Assembly (NCBI RefSeq): GCF_000237925.1
Contig: NC_031496.1
Location: forward strand, 9,842,905 to 9,906,904
Direction of reading: 5' to 3'
Length of the DNA: 64,000 nucleotides
Source of the DNA: Schistosoma mansoni
Taxonomy: Eukaryota; Platyhelminthes; Trematoda; Strigeidida; Schistosomatidae
The notes beneath the pieces are model-generated. The model had not been told where the DNA came from, searched no databases, and saw nothing but the letters and a program-made list of their open reading frames with translations. The position numbers and the translations under genes were made by a program. How positions within the stretch are numbered: the first letter of the stretch is position 1; each line of letters opens with the position of its first letter. Below are positions 34,041 to 48,400 of this stretch, in pieces.

Positions 34041-37000
34041 TCTACCTAGTACTCAGTATCGACCTACAGACGCCATATACTTCAACATTGTGCTGTTCTT
34101 TTCTCGGTACTGAAGATACCACCAATATTGTAGTTTGACAACTATTAATCAGTAACACCTATATTCGAATCGTTCCTCACTCAGTTAAAATCGGAAGTCA
34201 GAAGCGAAGAGATTGGAAAGATATATTTTATGCGTTATCAACATATCGAGAAGCGGTTGATCTAATCTGGCTAGTGGACGTAGGAGCTGTTTCCCACGCT
34301 GTGCTGTAACGTGATCTGGTGCGGATGCATGACCAAACGCCTTCAGCTAAACAAGTTCACCTAAAACAATGTGGTCATCATCCAATGTCGAACACTTAAG
34401 GAGCTATTGATTTTGGGGAATTATTTACAGCTTCATTACCTTACATTCTTTTCCCATCGCAAATCTCAGCAAGCATCTTCTTGTCAGTCCTCTACGTAAG
34501 AGTCAGGGCTAGTAATAGAATGAGAGGTAAAAGGACATGAATACATGTGAAAGTGCTGTGAACTAGTGGACGAAAGTACGTCGGTAAGGCATGCTCTGTT
34601 TGGATATCAAATGTTTATTCAGATGCTTCTTCAGCCATACCAAAGTCAAAGAATGAAGTAAAGTATACATCAAAGGATAAACTAACGAGTATAACCAATC
34701 AAACTTAAAGAGTACTCCCAGTGTTTTTGAGACAACCACATGTAGAAAACCATACAACTAAATATATCAAATGTTCAATTTTCACGAGTTTTCGGTCTGG
34801 GATATTGTACTGGAAACCTAGTAAAAAACAGGACACATAAAGATATCTTGCATATGAGCATTAATCGGAATAGCACTCTACGTCAGAATAACAACATTCT
34901 TAGCCTTGTGGAGGTTAGATTTATCACTTAACTCTCTCAAATATATGACCATGAAGTCGTGTGATGATCGCCTTTTTAACTTGATCTGTAAACACAAATG
35001 GAAACCGCGTCCGCTAGCCAGAAACGAGAAAAGTAAATATGCAGGAATGAAACCATAAAGAATGAAAATTGCGAGCACAATTAGTTAGTGTTCTACTTTA
35101 TACCAGGAAGACATCGGTCTGTGAATAACTACATATAGTAGCTCCGATTAAGGCAAACTATTTCCATTTGTGTGGAGTTCAAGTATCTGTGTAGAAACTA
35201 GTTAGCTGGCAAGACGATCCTAGGCTTTGGGCATTAGGGTATGATCATTCAACATTGTTAACTGTAGCATTGAACAAAAAGAGAAAAAAGTTTGAGCAGT
35301 GGGTTTTCTAACTTCTTTAACGTTTCTACTCTGAAAGTACTGAGAGTTGAGTCCTGTGATTGAATAGCCTTCTTAGGGCAAGCGGAATGGTCAGAGTATT
35401 GTATAAATCACTAAGCATGATTTTATTCTCAACATTATGGTGTATATAATGGTTACTAAATAAATTTAACGACTAGGTAACCTTTCGCACTACAGGCGTT
35501 CGTGTCACATCAGTTATGCTGCCGCTAATAATGAATAAGAGATTTATAGAATCAAACCGTTAGACTACTTTTGGGTGACACTGATCTATTGACTGATTAT
35601 GACGCCGTCTAACCCCAGCCCCTGAGAGTGGTGGGTTCAGTGCATGTATGCCCGGTACTTTGGTTCACCCACACATGGCCTCCTATGATTTCAGACTTCT
35701 TAAGTAAAAGAATATGCACGTACGTCTAGTCGGAACAAACCAGCAATCCTCAGACCAGAAAAGATTATGCGGTTTTTTTATTCGACTTACTATCTTCAAG
35801 CGTTTTGAATTCATAACGAAAATAAGATCCCTGAGTTGATTGGTAATGATAGTAACAGTCATAGGTATGGTAAGTAGATATTGGTAAATAACATGGCAGC
35901 TTTGGAACCTTATTGTATAGAAGACCAAGCTGAATATATCCTACTTAAGCCTTGATATTTTATATTTTCAAAGCGTATGTACACTGTTTCACTAGCAAAC
36001 AGTGTTAAAAACCCAGAAACATCACACTATAAGAGAGAGAAATTATTAAAGTATACAGACAGATTACTCAGTGAGTTCAGCCTTGCCATCATGTTTCCAG
36101 TCAAGTTCCTAAAAAAACACTACTATTTTTCTTAAAAATCAAACATCATTGGTTGTTTATGGGTTTACTTGTCTAGTTTTGTTAAGATGCTCCGTTTTGA
36201 CAATACTATGGTAGAAATGTTGAGCGTTATTGTCCGTCAGTCGTATGAGGTTGTTATTTTCTATGAATACAAAAAATAGTTTTAAAAACATTTCCATATA
36301 TCAGACATAATCTCCGTCTCGTTAATCTGAGATATGCAGGGCCAAAGACTCATATCTGGCTATCTCTTGTATGTTACTGTTTTCTCTGTGCTTTTATCTC
36401 AAAACATCGTCTTCATGCATCTGAAAGCTATGAAAATTAAGCTGTGTGACTAGCTATGGTTTACATAAGATATAATAAGAAAGGACGTTTTAGGCACCAT
36501 TGTTTAAGGTTTAACTAGAAATCTGATATATCTGCAGTTATTAGCCGAATTAAATCTCTTGGCCAAGACAGATAATGTGGATTCCGAGGCAGCATACGAC
36601 AACGTATCATTCATCATATTATAAAGACCAGGTTTAACATGAAAAGAAAAAGTTATGCTCTCGCTGACATTCTATTTGGTACAATAGTTTTATCACAAGT
36701 AGCGACGTTTGGTTCCTTTGGACATGGTTATCAATGGTTCAAAAACACAATATAGCCATGCCGTAGTCTTTCAGAGTGTTCCTAGCCATGATATTAGTTC
36801 ACATTTCCCCAGGTTTAACATCCCTAGTTTACATGGAATGGACAGTGTAACTGCTAGGTTTCAAATATGCGATATCCCCGACGGGATGCTATTCATTGGC
36901 TTGATAACCCAGTGCTCTGACTACTAGGTCATACAAGATAGAGTAATTTGTACAACCTAAAGTAAAACAAACTCACCTATTATTAGGAGAGAACATTTTT

Positions 37001-38309
37001 ATATTTGTAGCTGTTTCGAGAACATGCCAATGGTATTATGAATTATGTGTCCGTGATACATTTTTCCTCACGTTTTCGTTCAACTGCTCCAATATTTATC
37101 GGTATTTATGAAAAATCCAAAAGATTAATTGGTAAGTTTGCGAGCATAGTATGTTCACATCACCCATTTTTACAGAAAATTGGTAGTCTATTTGTGACTT
37201 TCCTATAATGACAAACCATAAACTTCTTTTATAGTCCCCACATCTCCGTGACATAGAATATGGTCGGCACACTGAAATCCTTCAGGATTATCGGTCGACA
37301 GTCAAAATCCATTCTTTTCAAATTCCCCAAATCCGTAGTCATCGAACGCCTTAGGCTGGACTCATGTATCCGAAAGGAAACAGTAACAAATCTTTCTTTA
37401 CCACGGTGACTTTATCGTCAGTTTATTTCATCAATTTTCTCTCTTACTTTGGTTCTATTCCTTCCTTAAAATTCACACTTTTACTTTTAACCGATTGATT
37501 TTAATTCATTCCTAGTTCCTATTAATTTGTGTTCAACTACTTCATCACGTAGTCAACTCTATGATATCTCGTTACTATTTATGATGATTTAGAAAATTCA
37601 CTTGCACACTGCATCGATTTAAAACACTTTATATGTCTACTACGTCATTGCATTTACTCGAAAAGCTATCCGACCAAAATGATACATATCCACTCCCACT
37701 GTTATAAGTACATAGAATTTACGATAACTTCTGTTTTGAGATATTGTGAATAGCAATCGAATGATGTAAACCTAGTTAAATTAAGTGAATGTATGTTGTC
37801 TTGATCAATTGTCTGTTTCCGTTCCCATGAAGGCTATTAAGTGTAAACTAGAGATGGATTTCTTTGATTTCCAACACTTTGAAATCATTCTTCCGTTTTG
37901 TTGGGCTTAATAATATACGACTACAAAGCGCTAGATTATCATGAAGTTTTCATTAACTACTCATAAACTATACCAAACGGTATCACTGTCTGGTAATCTG
38001 GAAAATCCTTTTCACTTCCAAAGTAATCCTGTATCTGTTGCGTCGTCCACGACCAATGAGAGTGAAGGACAACAGTGATATGATTAAAGTCTATTTCCTC
38101 AACTTATTCTTTTGAAACGATAAAGTCGGTCTAGTCACTAGAGATCATGATGTACGGCTTCTACTGACTAGATTGTATTAGTAAGAAAAGATGAAAAATT
38201 TCCCGCCTTTATATGACATAAATCATATCATTTCAACCCGACTGATTTAAGTGATCCATATCTAATTACCATGTTGTCGACGTCAATAGTATTGTCAGTT
38301 AAGGGTTGT
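34041..38309. other. Intergenic stretch, nothing supported
   Basis: AT-rich sequence with no exon chain, RNA gene or complete repeat. A tRNA-like SINE remnant may lie near 35590-35690 or 36850-36940 but is too weak to list. Confidence 0.4.
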
Positions 38310-38515
38310 GGAGGTTACCGATTTTTTTATTGAGATCATGGACCGATCAATTTCGGACCACCAGCGAAAACCTGGAGGCACCGAATGGCCTTTTCGCAGT
38401 ACTATGGGGCTCTTCATCAATGCGCATCCACGATCCTGAACGAGGGATCCGAACCCAGGACTTACGGTCATGCGCGCGAACAGTTAACCTCTAGACCATT
38501 CAGTCGACATTCAAC
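38310..38515 (-). mobile_element. tRNA-derived SINE with inactive hammerhead
   Basis: Read on the minus strand, it has a tRNA-like head (GTCTAGAGGTTAA..., B-box GGGTTCGGATCCC), then a hammerhead-like region ending GCGAAAAGGCC. The core has decayed: the GAAA is followed by A in place of C, the cleavage-site GUC is ATT, and the CUGANGA box is changed. The layout is the same as in the intact copy at 50463-50688. Confidence 0.75.
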
Positions 38516-39157
38516 GATGCTGATGTTCAACTTCGACCAATCCACATTTGGACTAAATGGCCGCCCAGTGCTTTCACGTTTTAACTGTTGGCCTACCATC
38601 GATCAACCAGTGATTTAAATAAAAATTCAATAGTATTCAAACAGTTCGGAAATGCTGTTTGGGTAAAGGTATAGTTGTTACTTGAGTGTCTTAATTTCGT
38701 ATATCTGTTCTCATAACTGCTTAATGATATCAAGAACCGTATTCACTCGTTTCTTCAGCTTCATCGTTATCAAATAATGAGAATCAGATGAAATGGAACG
38801 AATCCATGTTATTTCGTTTGATTCTCTGTCATAGCTTTTTATGTTTACTTCCAAAATCGGTTAACTTCATTGTTTCGGAAAGTGCATTGTTAGCATTATT
38901 CACAACTTTTATGACCAAGTTACGCCTGCAAATATATTAGATATCTGAAAAGCTTTCATGAACACGTATGTTGAGACTTGATTGAATTGAACTTAAGGAA
39001 ACTGTATATTGGACGCTTCTGGTGCCTATAATTTGTATCAGTGCGCAACGTTGGGATTATCACATGAGTCGCTTCTTGCGGCTATTTCGCACTTGGTACT
39101 CTTCAAACTTTATGATTTCCTAGCATTAAATAAAAATTTATCTAAATCAACTTTTGG

Positions 39158-39448
39158 ATGCTTATGCCGGGCGAAAGAAAGGTGGAAAACTGGGTCCAGG
39201 AAGATAAACGTCAGAAAATCGACGAACTTGACGATATTTTGGTGGTAGGTGTACATATTCTTCAATGTTCTTACGTCAAGGATATTACCGGTTATTCGTT
39301 CTCATACTTGCGAACCGCCTTTGTGTACACTGGGTTTTTTCTAACATGCGGACTGTTGAGACTAGTTTTTCACTGGTTTCCGCACTGGATGCTGATATGT
39401 ATGTATAAAAAGTGCGCTTTGATGGAGGCTGAGAGGATTCTTGTTCAG
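39158..39448 (+). CDS. ATP13A: P5B ATPase exon 1
   Basis: Residues 1-97, with the charged N-terminus, the P5B-specific hydrophobic hairpin (YLRTAFVYTGFFLTCGLLRL) and FHWFPHW. The donor is CAG|GTAAAT, phase 0. Confidence 0.8.
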
Positions 39449-42400
39449 GTAAATATCCTCAGTCCTTAAGGATGCATAATCCTGGGACTTAAGATACGAC
39501 CATTGGTTAAATTTCTCTTGTAGGATGCCTATGGTGTTTACTACATACATGATGTGATTGTTGACGTTATTGAAGGAGTGAAGTAAGAAAAACTTTATAT
39601 TCTCTGACTCATTCTAACAGTTACACCGGAAGCCTTACGTCCGTAAGCCTGTATCATTTATGAAGTCACGAATGGTGAGCCTTGAGAACGTTAATAAAGG
39701 TTTATGATAATTCCGTTTTAGGATGGCAGGATGATGTGTTATTTCATTCATAAATGCCTAAAGTACGTATGGAATGGACAGACTCGCCGTTTTGAGCTCA
39801 TCAGGTAGGGTTAATTTCTACATTATCTCACATTTATTTCGCATAACCTGTGTAGGGGCATACCGATTTGTGTTGTTTATTGACTTCAGTGATCGGACGT
39901 TAAGTTATTAAGGTGCCTTTTCTTAAATAGTTTGTCAGTTTACGCCTTGTTCCATCCGATACAAATAACAGCGAGATAGTGAAACCTCCATCTTTAAGCC
40001 AGGTGGTTTATTTACCAGTCTTTTGTCTTGCTAGACATCAAACAGGGCTTCAAAAGTAATCGAGCTGTTCGAATTTTCAAATGAGTGACTAGTTGTCAGG
40101 ATTTATCTTGTCCCGGTCTTCATATTTTTTGTAATTGTTTCTCTTAACGTAAATCGTGATTTTACTATTGACTACTATTATTATATCAGCTAACTGATTT
40201 ATTCAATTTCAACGTTTATTAGTTACCTGGTGACCTGAATGCATGACATGCCAAGATTCGCTGACCTTCATTTTTCTTCTGTCCAGGATTTTGAATTTCA
40301 CTAATCGGACCTTCACTCATAATTGTCTGAGTACGTTTATCTAAGCTAAAGTAATTAGTAACTTGAAAGCCAATTAGTGTTAATAAATAGGAAGAGGACG
40401 ACTGTTTTGTCCGGCGTAATTCTCTTTACTTTTGCAGTTTTTTTAAGGTAATATATGGCGATTCTTGTTATTTCACGTTTTGACCTACACAAATTCACTC
40501 GGTGAATTTAAGGGTTTTTGAGATTCTGTGGGTAGTCATTCTTCCGAATGAATTGGGCGACTAGGATAATCTCTATCATTCGTACTTGGAAATTACCATA
40601 GGCCCGATTGTAAATACCACCATCTTCATCTAGATCGCTTAAATAAAACAATACAGACTAACTCATTCACTAGGTACTTGGATATGAGGCACATTCGAGA
40701 TGCGAGGACTAATGATACTATCCGATTACCCAAACCACAAGTAAATGAAACGGAGTTTGAGCATGGGATCAGCGACTGGTAGTCAAATTCCTTGAGCACA
40801 AAGCCACTGTTATTAAACAGTATAATTTGAAACCTTTCATTTCAAACTGTTTTTTGCTAGTATTAGTTTTCAACTATTACTTGTTAGTATCGTGGCTTTC
40901 GTAGTTTTTATTTTATTAGCTTCCTGTCATTATATGGTGTGAGTTGTGGTATCCTAAACCGACGCACATATAAAGTAGTTCCTATGTTTTTTTTAGTTTG
41001 TTTGCCTACCTTCCGATTTCCCCATTTCGAATGGGAAACATTTCTTAGTACAATGTAAATTTCCTACATGCGCTTTTGGAAAATATCGTCATCGCTTGGG
41101 TCTTAACCAAGTACCATTTGTGGTTTCATTTCAGAAGATACTTCACTGCACAATGTTAGCCCACTTACTTATTTTGTCATATATTTTTCTGTCACATGTT
41201 GAACATTATGGTAGTTGATGACAGCTTCGTTTTGAACGGGTACAATTGTGCATAAGGAAGAAATGTAGTCCCTGAAAAGTTAACCCTTAGATTCGGCTTA
41301 CCTCTTAACACTTTTTAAGTACTGGCATAGTAAAAAGTTGGTAGGGAGGTTCTAATATGTAAACACAGCGTACAAGTTGTCAAAATACTTTCTGCTATGT
41401 TGCGTTTATTGGGTACAATGGAACCTGAAAAGAATATTTTGTCTCTTTCGATTTTTAGGGGTTGGCATGAAACTGCATATGAAGAGATCCTGGATTCTAA
41501 GCCTTTGAATAACGAAACAGTCCTTATGAATCGTGCGTTGTATGGGATGAATGAAATAAGTATCAATCTTACTTCAATTATCAGGCTACTACTTGATGAG
41601 GTATGTTGGTCAGATCACACATTGAATAGTTTTGTATAATTTGAAGGTTGATTTTGCCATGGGTGCTGGATACGTATTTGTTATGCGTTGTATATTAAAT
41701 TCCGTTTTTCTTACCTTTATTTTTATCCAGTGCTTGCATCCGTTCTACTGTTTTCAAATATTCAGCTGTATTTTGTGGTATTCTGATGAGTACTGGATGT
41801 ACGCTACTTGTATTGTTGTTATTTCGATTATGTCACTATCGTGGCAAGTTTATGAATTACGTAGAGTAAGTAACTACTTCTCTATTCTAACGGTTTTTCA
41901 TTACTGATGGTCTTGTTTTGACGTACTGGTCCAATGATCTATAGAATGCTTTGATAATCAGGACGCTATTTGTTCACTGATCTTATCCACTATAGTTCAG
42001 TTAGAAATGTGGTATCATTAAATTGTTTAGTAAGTGTGGTTTGGGGCTGAACACTTAGATTTTTCTTATTATGAAGTTCCGACTATTTGTTTGCATGATT
42101 TAATTGTCAAAGGAACGTAAAACAGTGACCGATTGATAATGTTAAGCAGTGCGAGTGAGATAACTAGTCAACTGCTTTTTAACTTTCATTTAAATTTTTC
42201 AACTGACGTGCAGTTGAAAAGATGACTAGATGACTACATGTGAATGCAAAAGTGTGAGATCATTAATTTAAAGTGAAGCCTGGTAGTAGTATAACCTGTC
42301 AACATGAAGTGATATCCAGGAGCAATAAATGTCCAACGAGTCCAAAACTTCACATATCGATCTATGTTAGGTTTCTTATTATAGTTTTATACCTGGCTGC

Positions 42401-45400
42401 TAATCGTAGGTTCGATTTGGTCTCAGCAGTTGTATTAATTCATGAATGAGGTCGTAAATCCTTATAATCTCTTTCATTCTGTATTTATTCAAGGGCTAAA
42501 CTGCGCCACATAGTAAACTGTGTAAATGTATGACGATTTGTTTGTGGTGTTTTTCTAACTAAATTAAATTGTTTGCTTTACGAAGTGATAAATTTATTCA
42601 TAACGGTTTCGCCATATGATTTTGATAAAAGTGAGGATCCTAATTATTTGCGTAACATGGTACGTTGTTGCATGGGGTGATTTTAGCTTATATCGTTTAG
42701 TGTGTAAGTCTGAAAGAAGTTGTAAAATGTTCGGATTTAGAGTAAGACCATTTATAGGACAGGACGTTTTGTGGTATGTGCTACTGTTGTCAACAGTTAT
42801 AAATAGTGCGTATCATCAATTGAAAGTGAAATCTCTGGAGACAGAAAGTTAAGAAGATCGAAGGAATGAGAACGATAACAGGGAATGATTGGTGTGAAAA
42901 CGCAGGAACAATCAAGTCTGAGACGACTGACATTTTGCAAATGAAGTATTTACTGTATGGTTATCAGATTTTACTAAGACGTTCTGTAATTTTGTATTCA
43001 AATACATTCGATTGTCCTCACCTGTGTTCTCGTTCACTTCAGTATATTTTTATAGTACATACCAAATAAGAGTTTCTTCTTCCTTAAATCCAGTGAATTT
43101 TCTTGGTCAGTATCGTGTGATAAATTCAAATATGGCGACACTGAATCTTGAATTAATAGGACGTTGTATAATCCCTCACTGAAAAATTTTGTATTTGAAT
43201 GTGTTTCGAAGCAGTGTCAATAATGCTTTATTTGCGCACTTGCGTTACCCCATTTCTGAAAAATCTCTTTTTTTGTAGAACGAAAGGACTCTTAAAGAAA
43301 CTATGTGTATATCCTCTTCTGTAATGGTTTATCGAGAGGAAGATGGGGTTAAAGGTATTCACATATTTTTCCCATAATCATCTTCATGACTTATATAATG
43401 ACTATATTTACATTCCGTTCGTCTTATTGTTTTGACCCATAATTTCTGATTGCTTACGTTAGTGTGCAGTAGTCTAGTGGTTGAAGGATTCGACTTTCAA
43501 TGATTCAGTTGGTTCGAACCTCTCTCAGCGTATTTCCGTCCAAGAAATCATGTAGTATCGTTGGCTCTTACACAAAAGATGTGCCTTAAAACCGAACATG
43601 AAAGCCTGTAGTCGATGGATCGTCGGAAAATGTATTATATCCCGAAAATTCGACCTAAATCACCCAAAAGCGTACTCGGTATTTATAGCCATTAATAATT
43701 TTTAGATCATCTGCATGTCTTCAAATTTACAATTTAAATTGCTGATTATCTAGGATTCTTAGATGCATATGTATCCACTCACTTTCCCATGTTTTTTTTG
43801 CCGGTTGGTGAAAGAAATAAACCTTCGACTTTGTTTTAATTTCTCCGTAGTTTGAGGGCTAATTCAAGAGATATTGGTAGGGGGGATAATGCATATTCAG
43901 TTGAAACGTATTTACGTAGGATGAACATTGTGATAGTATTCAATTCTGTGGTCGAAGTGAGGTTATAACATAAATGAGTTATCATCTGAAGCTGATAAGA
44001 AACTGATTAGGTTCTTTACCTGTTTCATGTTAAGGCAATCTTCTATACTCAATCACAAATCTAATAACGTTTTTAAGTTAACTTATCAGTCTGACTTACT
44101 GATCATAAAAAAAGCACGTCTGTTGCCCTGGGTTTAATAGCTCCGTTCAGCTAACGACAAAAATAGTGATAATAGTAGGGATAATAATAATGATGGTGAT
44201 ACACTATAAGGACAGTTTGTTGCTGTGTTCTGAGATAATTACTTATGAGCCTTACCTGACCTTTACCTGTTTGAATATTCAATTACTGAAAAGGAATTGT
44301 CACTGCACAAATTAGATGTCTATAACATATGTTTGAATATTCTGTAGACTTTTAAATGTGCTTCATATTCTACCAATTTTCATAATAATGTATTCGTTTG
44401 TACTGATGAATATGATTTAGTTAGACTGAACTACGTCTATAAAATAGCGAACCAGTTGTGTAGTAAATTTCCTTGTAAGATGTCAATAGTGTGTTTTCGC
44501 GAGTTAGCAAGTTAGAGATAACGGTGAACAGACTTTCAACATGAACCTCCTTAAAATCTGACCTCGAAATTATTCTAAGTCATGTATTAAACAATTTTCT
44601 TTTTTGTCAAAAAGAATAGTCAGTCCATGCTGTTCATATTCTAGTATTTGATGGGGAATTTTAACTGTCAGTCTTCTTAGACCTGAATTATTAGCACAAT
44701 CAATAAGATCTTTATCTATTTATCATGTAGATTTAATGCTAAGGTAATCAAGAGATTACTAAGTTTGTATTAATAGTGTTAAGTTTTTATTAGTAACGGT
44801 AACTGGGAGTACTTTATTTTTAATTCAATCGTTTTCTTGACCTTTGCTTTTTTCTGATTCGTTACCCTTACTTTGAGTTCCCTAATTTTCTGTGTGCTTC
44901 AATGTCACGCTTTCGTTACTAATTGCTCTGAGTGTCACTATTTCTGTTTGTTCCGCTCGAATATCAAGTTCCCCCACACTTCATCTTTTTATATTAGCGG
45001 CTAGTTGTTGAAGTGTTATGTGCCAGCTGTATTTAGTGGGTGCACAATAGAACTGTTTTTATTAGAGAATACCCTAATCGTTTCTTAATCCAAAAGTATT
45101 GTAGACCAACCGGGAACGTCAAAAAGTAATCATTATTATCAAGATTTAACATAGGAAAAGAGCATTCCTGGTTTGTGTAGAAGTGGAAAGTATATTTCGC
45201 TGTGTAATAAGAGCTATATAACTTTCCTAATTGTTAAATGTCTTCTTTGTCTAACTACAATACAGTAGTTTGAATAATGCGTAGTTTGAAAATACTCATT
45301 ATCTAGTAGTATGACCTTAAACAATGAACTGTCATGGGATTTGTGATATCTCTATTTCACGATTTAACGAAAATTAATTGATTGTATAGTGAGCAAAGAT

Positions 45401-48400
45401 GGATAGTGGCTAGCAGTGGAATTCAAAATGCGTGTTTCGTCCTATTTGGGACTTCTCAGCTGGGTTCGAGTCCCGTTGTGAACATCAACTCTGGGATGCA
45501 GGTACATCCAGCTGAAGAGTCCGAAATAGGACGGAACGCGCGTTCTGTATTCCACTACTAGCCACTATCCATCGTTGTTTACAATGCTTGTGACTTAAGG
45601 AAACATCGAGAAAATCCGCTCAGGATGCACGTATGTCAATGACAAACTGATCAATTGCACTCGTAAACACCAATGGGGAGATTCTCACAAACAGTACGAA
45701 AATGAAATATTGATTGTATAGTTTGGATCAACCGTTCTTTTAATCCACCAAGATGGTTATTTTAATTCCCTTAACAGTAGATATTCAAACATAATAATTC
45801 ATTTGCTTCTTAACACTTGAGAAGGAATGTCTCATAAATAATTGTTTTCACAGAATTCAAAGAAGTGGATTCCATTTCATTAGTTCCCGGTGATATAATT
45901 GAAATTCCACGAAACGGATGTCTGGTTCAATGTGATGCCATCTTACTAACAGGAAACTGTATAGTAAATGAAAGTACATTGACTGGTGAGTTACGTTAGT
46001 ATGATGTTACTGTAGATATGGATTCATTAATATGTAAACTAATGTCAACTATACTCTCAACTCATTCTTTTGAGTCCCCCGATAAATTTTATGTGAATAC
46101 ACAAATGCATATGAAGATCGCTGTATAAAATTGATCCCCTGTAATCGTTTATTTTATATACTTTGGTTTTATATAATTTTCCTCCAACATTCTCCATAAT
46201 AATAATTATAATGATAGTAGTGTTCCTTATTTAGAAACTACAGATTCATATACTACTTGACCTTAAGTCTTGGTGTTTTTGTGAGGTGTAGTGGTTTTTT
46301 CGGACTGGCTAAACTGAAATGGGATTTAGACCTTTGAACTTATGATTGGGAACCGAGTGAAGTAACCGATAATTCACTGGTTCACCATCGATTCCGTAAA
46401 ACACTCTCTGTTCGTGGGTCAAGCCACATTACAAATGTTGATAATGATACGATATGAATTATTCAGAGTACCAACATCAAAATTTATGGCCTATATGGTG
46501 TTTTTTATTTTTTCTGGACTGGGAAATATTATGTTACAGGACTAGGATACATCGTCACTAAAGTAGTTTGAGAGGAAAACGGTTTCACTGATCACTGATG
46601 AGTTTTTTGTCCCACATGAACCACTATGTAACAAAATAAGCAGTGTAATCTATGCATGAATACAGAGAGATGAGTGCACTTTTTTGCATGACGGCGAGAT
46701 CGTTTTTGCTCTGTGTGTGGTTGGTGTGTAACATCGATGATGTTCATCAATAACTTTGTCATTATTTCATTTCACAGTAATGTGGTGAATAACAGTATGT
46801 ACTAGAAATTCATGTCATTTGTAAACGATTTTTCCAATGATAAAATTTCTACTGTGTAGGCTTAAGACAACGTTTTGTAAAGGAGAACTCAAGGTGTGTA
46901 TAGTCTTCAAGAGATTTGACTCAGATGAATAGAATTCGATGGCATGATTTCTTGTATCTGGGTGCGTGGAGTATCAAATATATTGGATAGTTGAGCTTGA
47001 GAAATACTTCATACTAGCAAATTGATTTCTGTGTTGGGTTGAAGAGCAACTGTGTTTGAATGACCGTATGCTGGAATTACACACATGTATTCTATGGTAC
47101 CAACTCAGTTTATTTGCGTTACTACAAATAAGTAAGAAGTACCTTCATCCGAGCAACAAATATGATCAAAAAGCCAAAACATGAATTCCCATTTGCACTC
47201 CACTTTTCCATCATTTTAACAATTCAGTACAGTGAGATACAGTGAAATAAGATACTGTACTGTCTACACAAATAATGTTTCATGTTCAGAGAGTTGAAAA
47301 ACCGACCATATCAGTTGTTATAAATACTACTCAGTTCTAATCACTCGAAATTCACTGGTTAATATTAGTCTCCCTTTTGGATCATGTATTAAAGACCATA
47401 CTAACCCTGATGTATTTTAAAACAATGTCGTTTTCTAATTAAGGTGAAAGTGTTCCAGTTACCAAAATTCCCTTAACCGATTCACCGTCAAAGGGTACGT
47501 TATTCGATATCAAACTTCATGGTCGGCATATTTTATTTGCTGGTACTACTGTTATTCAAACAAGAAATTATGCAGATGAGCGAGTTCTGGCGGTTGTTGC
47601 ACGCACTGGCTTTTACACTGTCAAGGGTGAGCTTGTACGGTCAATTCTGTTTCCGAAACCTCTGAAGTTCAAATTCACCCAAGATTCCTTCCGGTTTATT
47701 TTTGCTTTGTCTATTCTTGCTGTGATTGGTTTAGGAGTTTCAATCTATTTAATGGTAAGAAGTGATGTTTTTGTGCAGAATGTGTAGTTGTTTTCACTTT
47801 TCATTTGGTTACTGATGTTTTTTCACCATTCATTCCTTATCTCGTCCACATTTACAATATAGTTTGCTCAGTTGGGGATTTAATTTCTGATTCAAATATA
47901 TATATTTTTTGGATTGTGTAGAGTTTAACCTATCATGTATTGAATATGGTAGCCATGTAATTGAATCACTTCTACGACACCATCCTTTGAAGAACCTAGT
48001 GAATCTACTATAATAAAGTTTTTAGTTGTATTGATTTACATATGAAGATGATAAAGTCTTGTTTGATGAATATGGTACCAAAGTTCAGAGTCTTGTGACC
48101 GCCTTAAGCAATAATTCAAACATGTTACCGATGCGATTCTCTTTATTTGAATACGAAATGTTGCTTCATAACTTTCTTGTGTCAACGCTTTAACTGATAG
48201 TAAGGAGCGAAGCATTGTAGTTCCGTGCTTCATTAATAGTTCACCCTGATAACCGTTATAGTACAAGTCTTACCTGCGCATAATATCAGAAGGCAAAAAG
48301 AAGCAGCAACTACATTTTTATTGACAAATAACGTAGATCAGAAAGGTGATGCGTATTGGAGATGGCCGGGAAGCCAACTCGAGAGCGAAGCGAAAATAAT

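Noticed and set aside
35590-35690. A tRNA- or SINE-like patch (CCCCAGCCCCTGAGAGTGG)
   Set aside because: Neither an A box and B box at proper spacing nor a cloverleaf could be drawn.
36709-36940. A 72-codon ORF ending near a tRNA-like string (CTCTGACTACTAGGTCAT)
   Set aside because: Reverse-strand A and B boxes are too degraded, and the ORF has no relatives in sight.
43466-43535. A genuine tRNA gene
   Set aside because: A and B boxes are visible, but acceptor and anticodon stems do not pair, so it is listed only as a SINE-like fragment.
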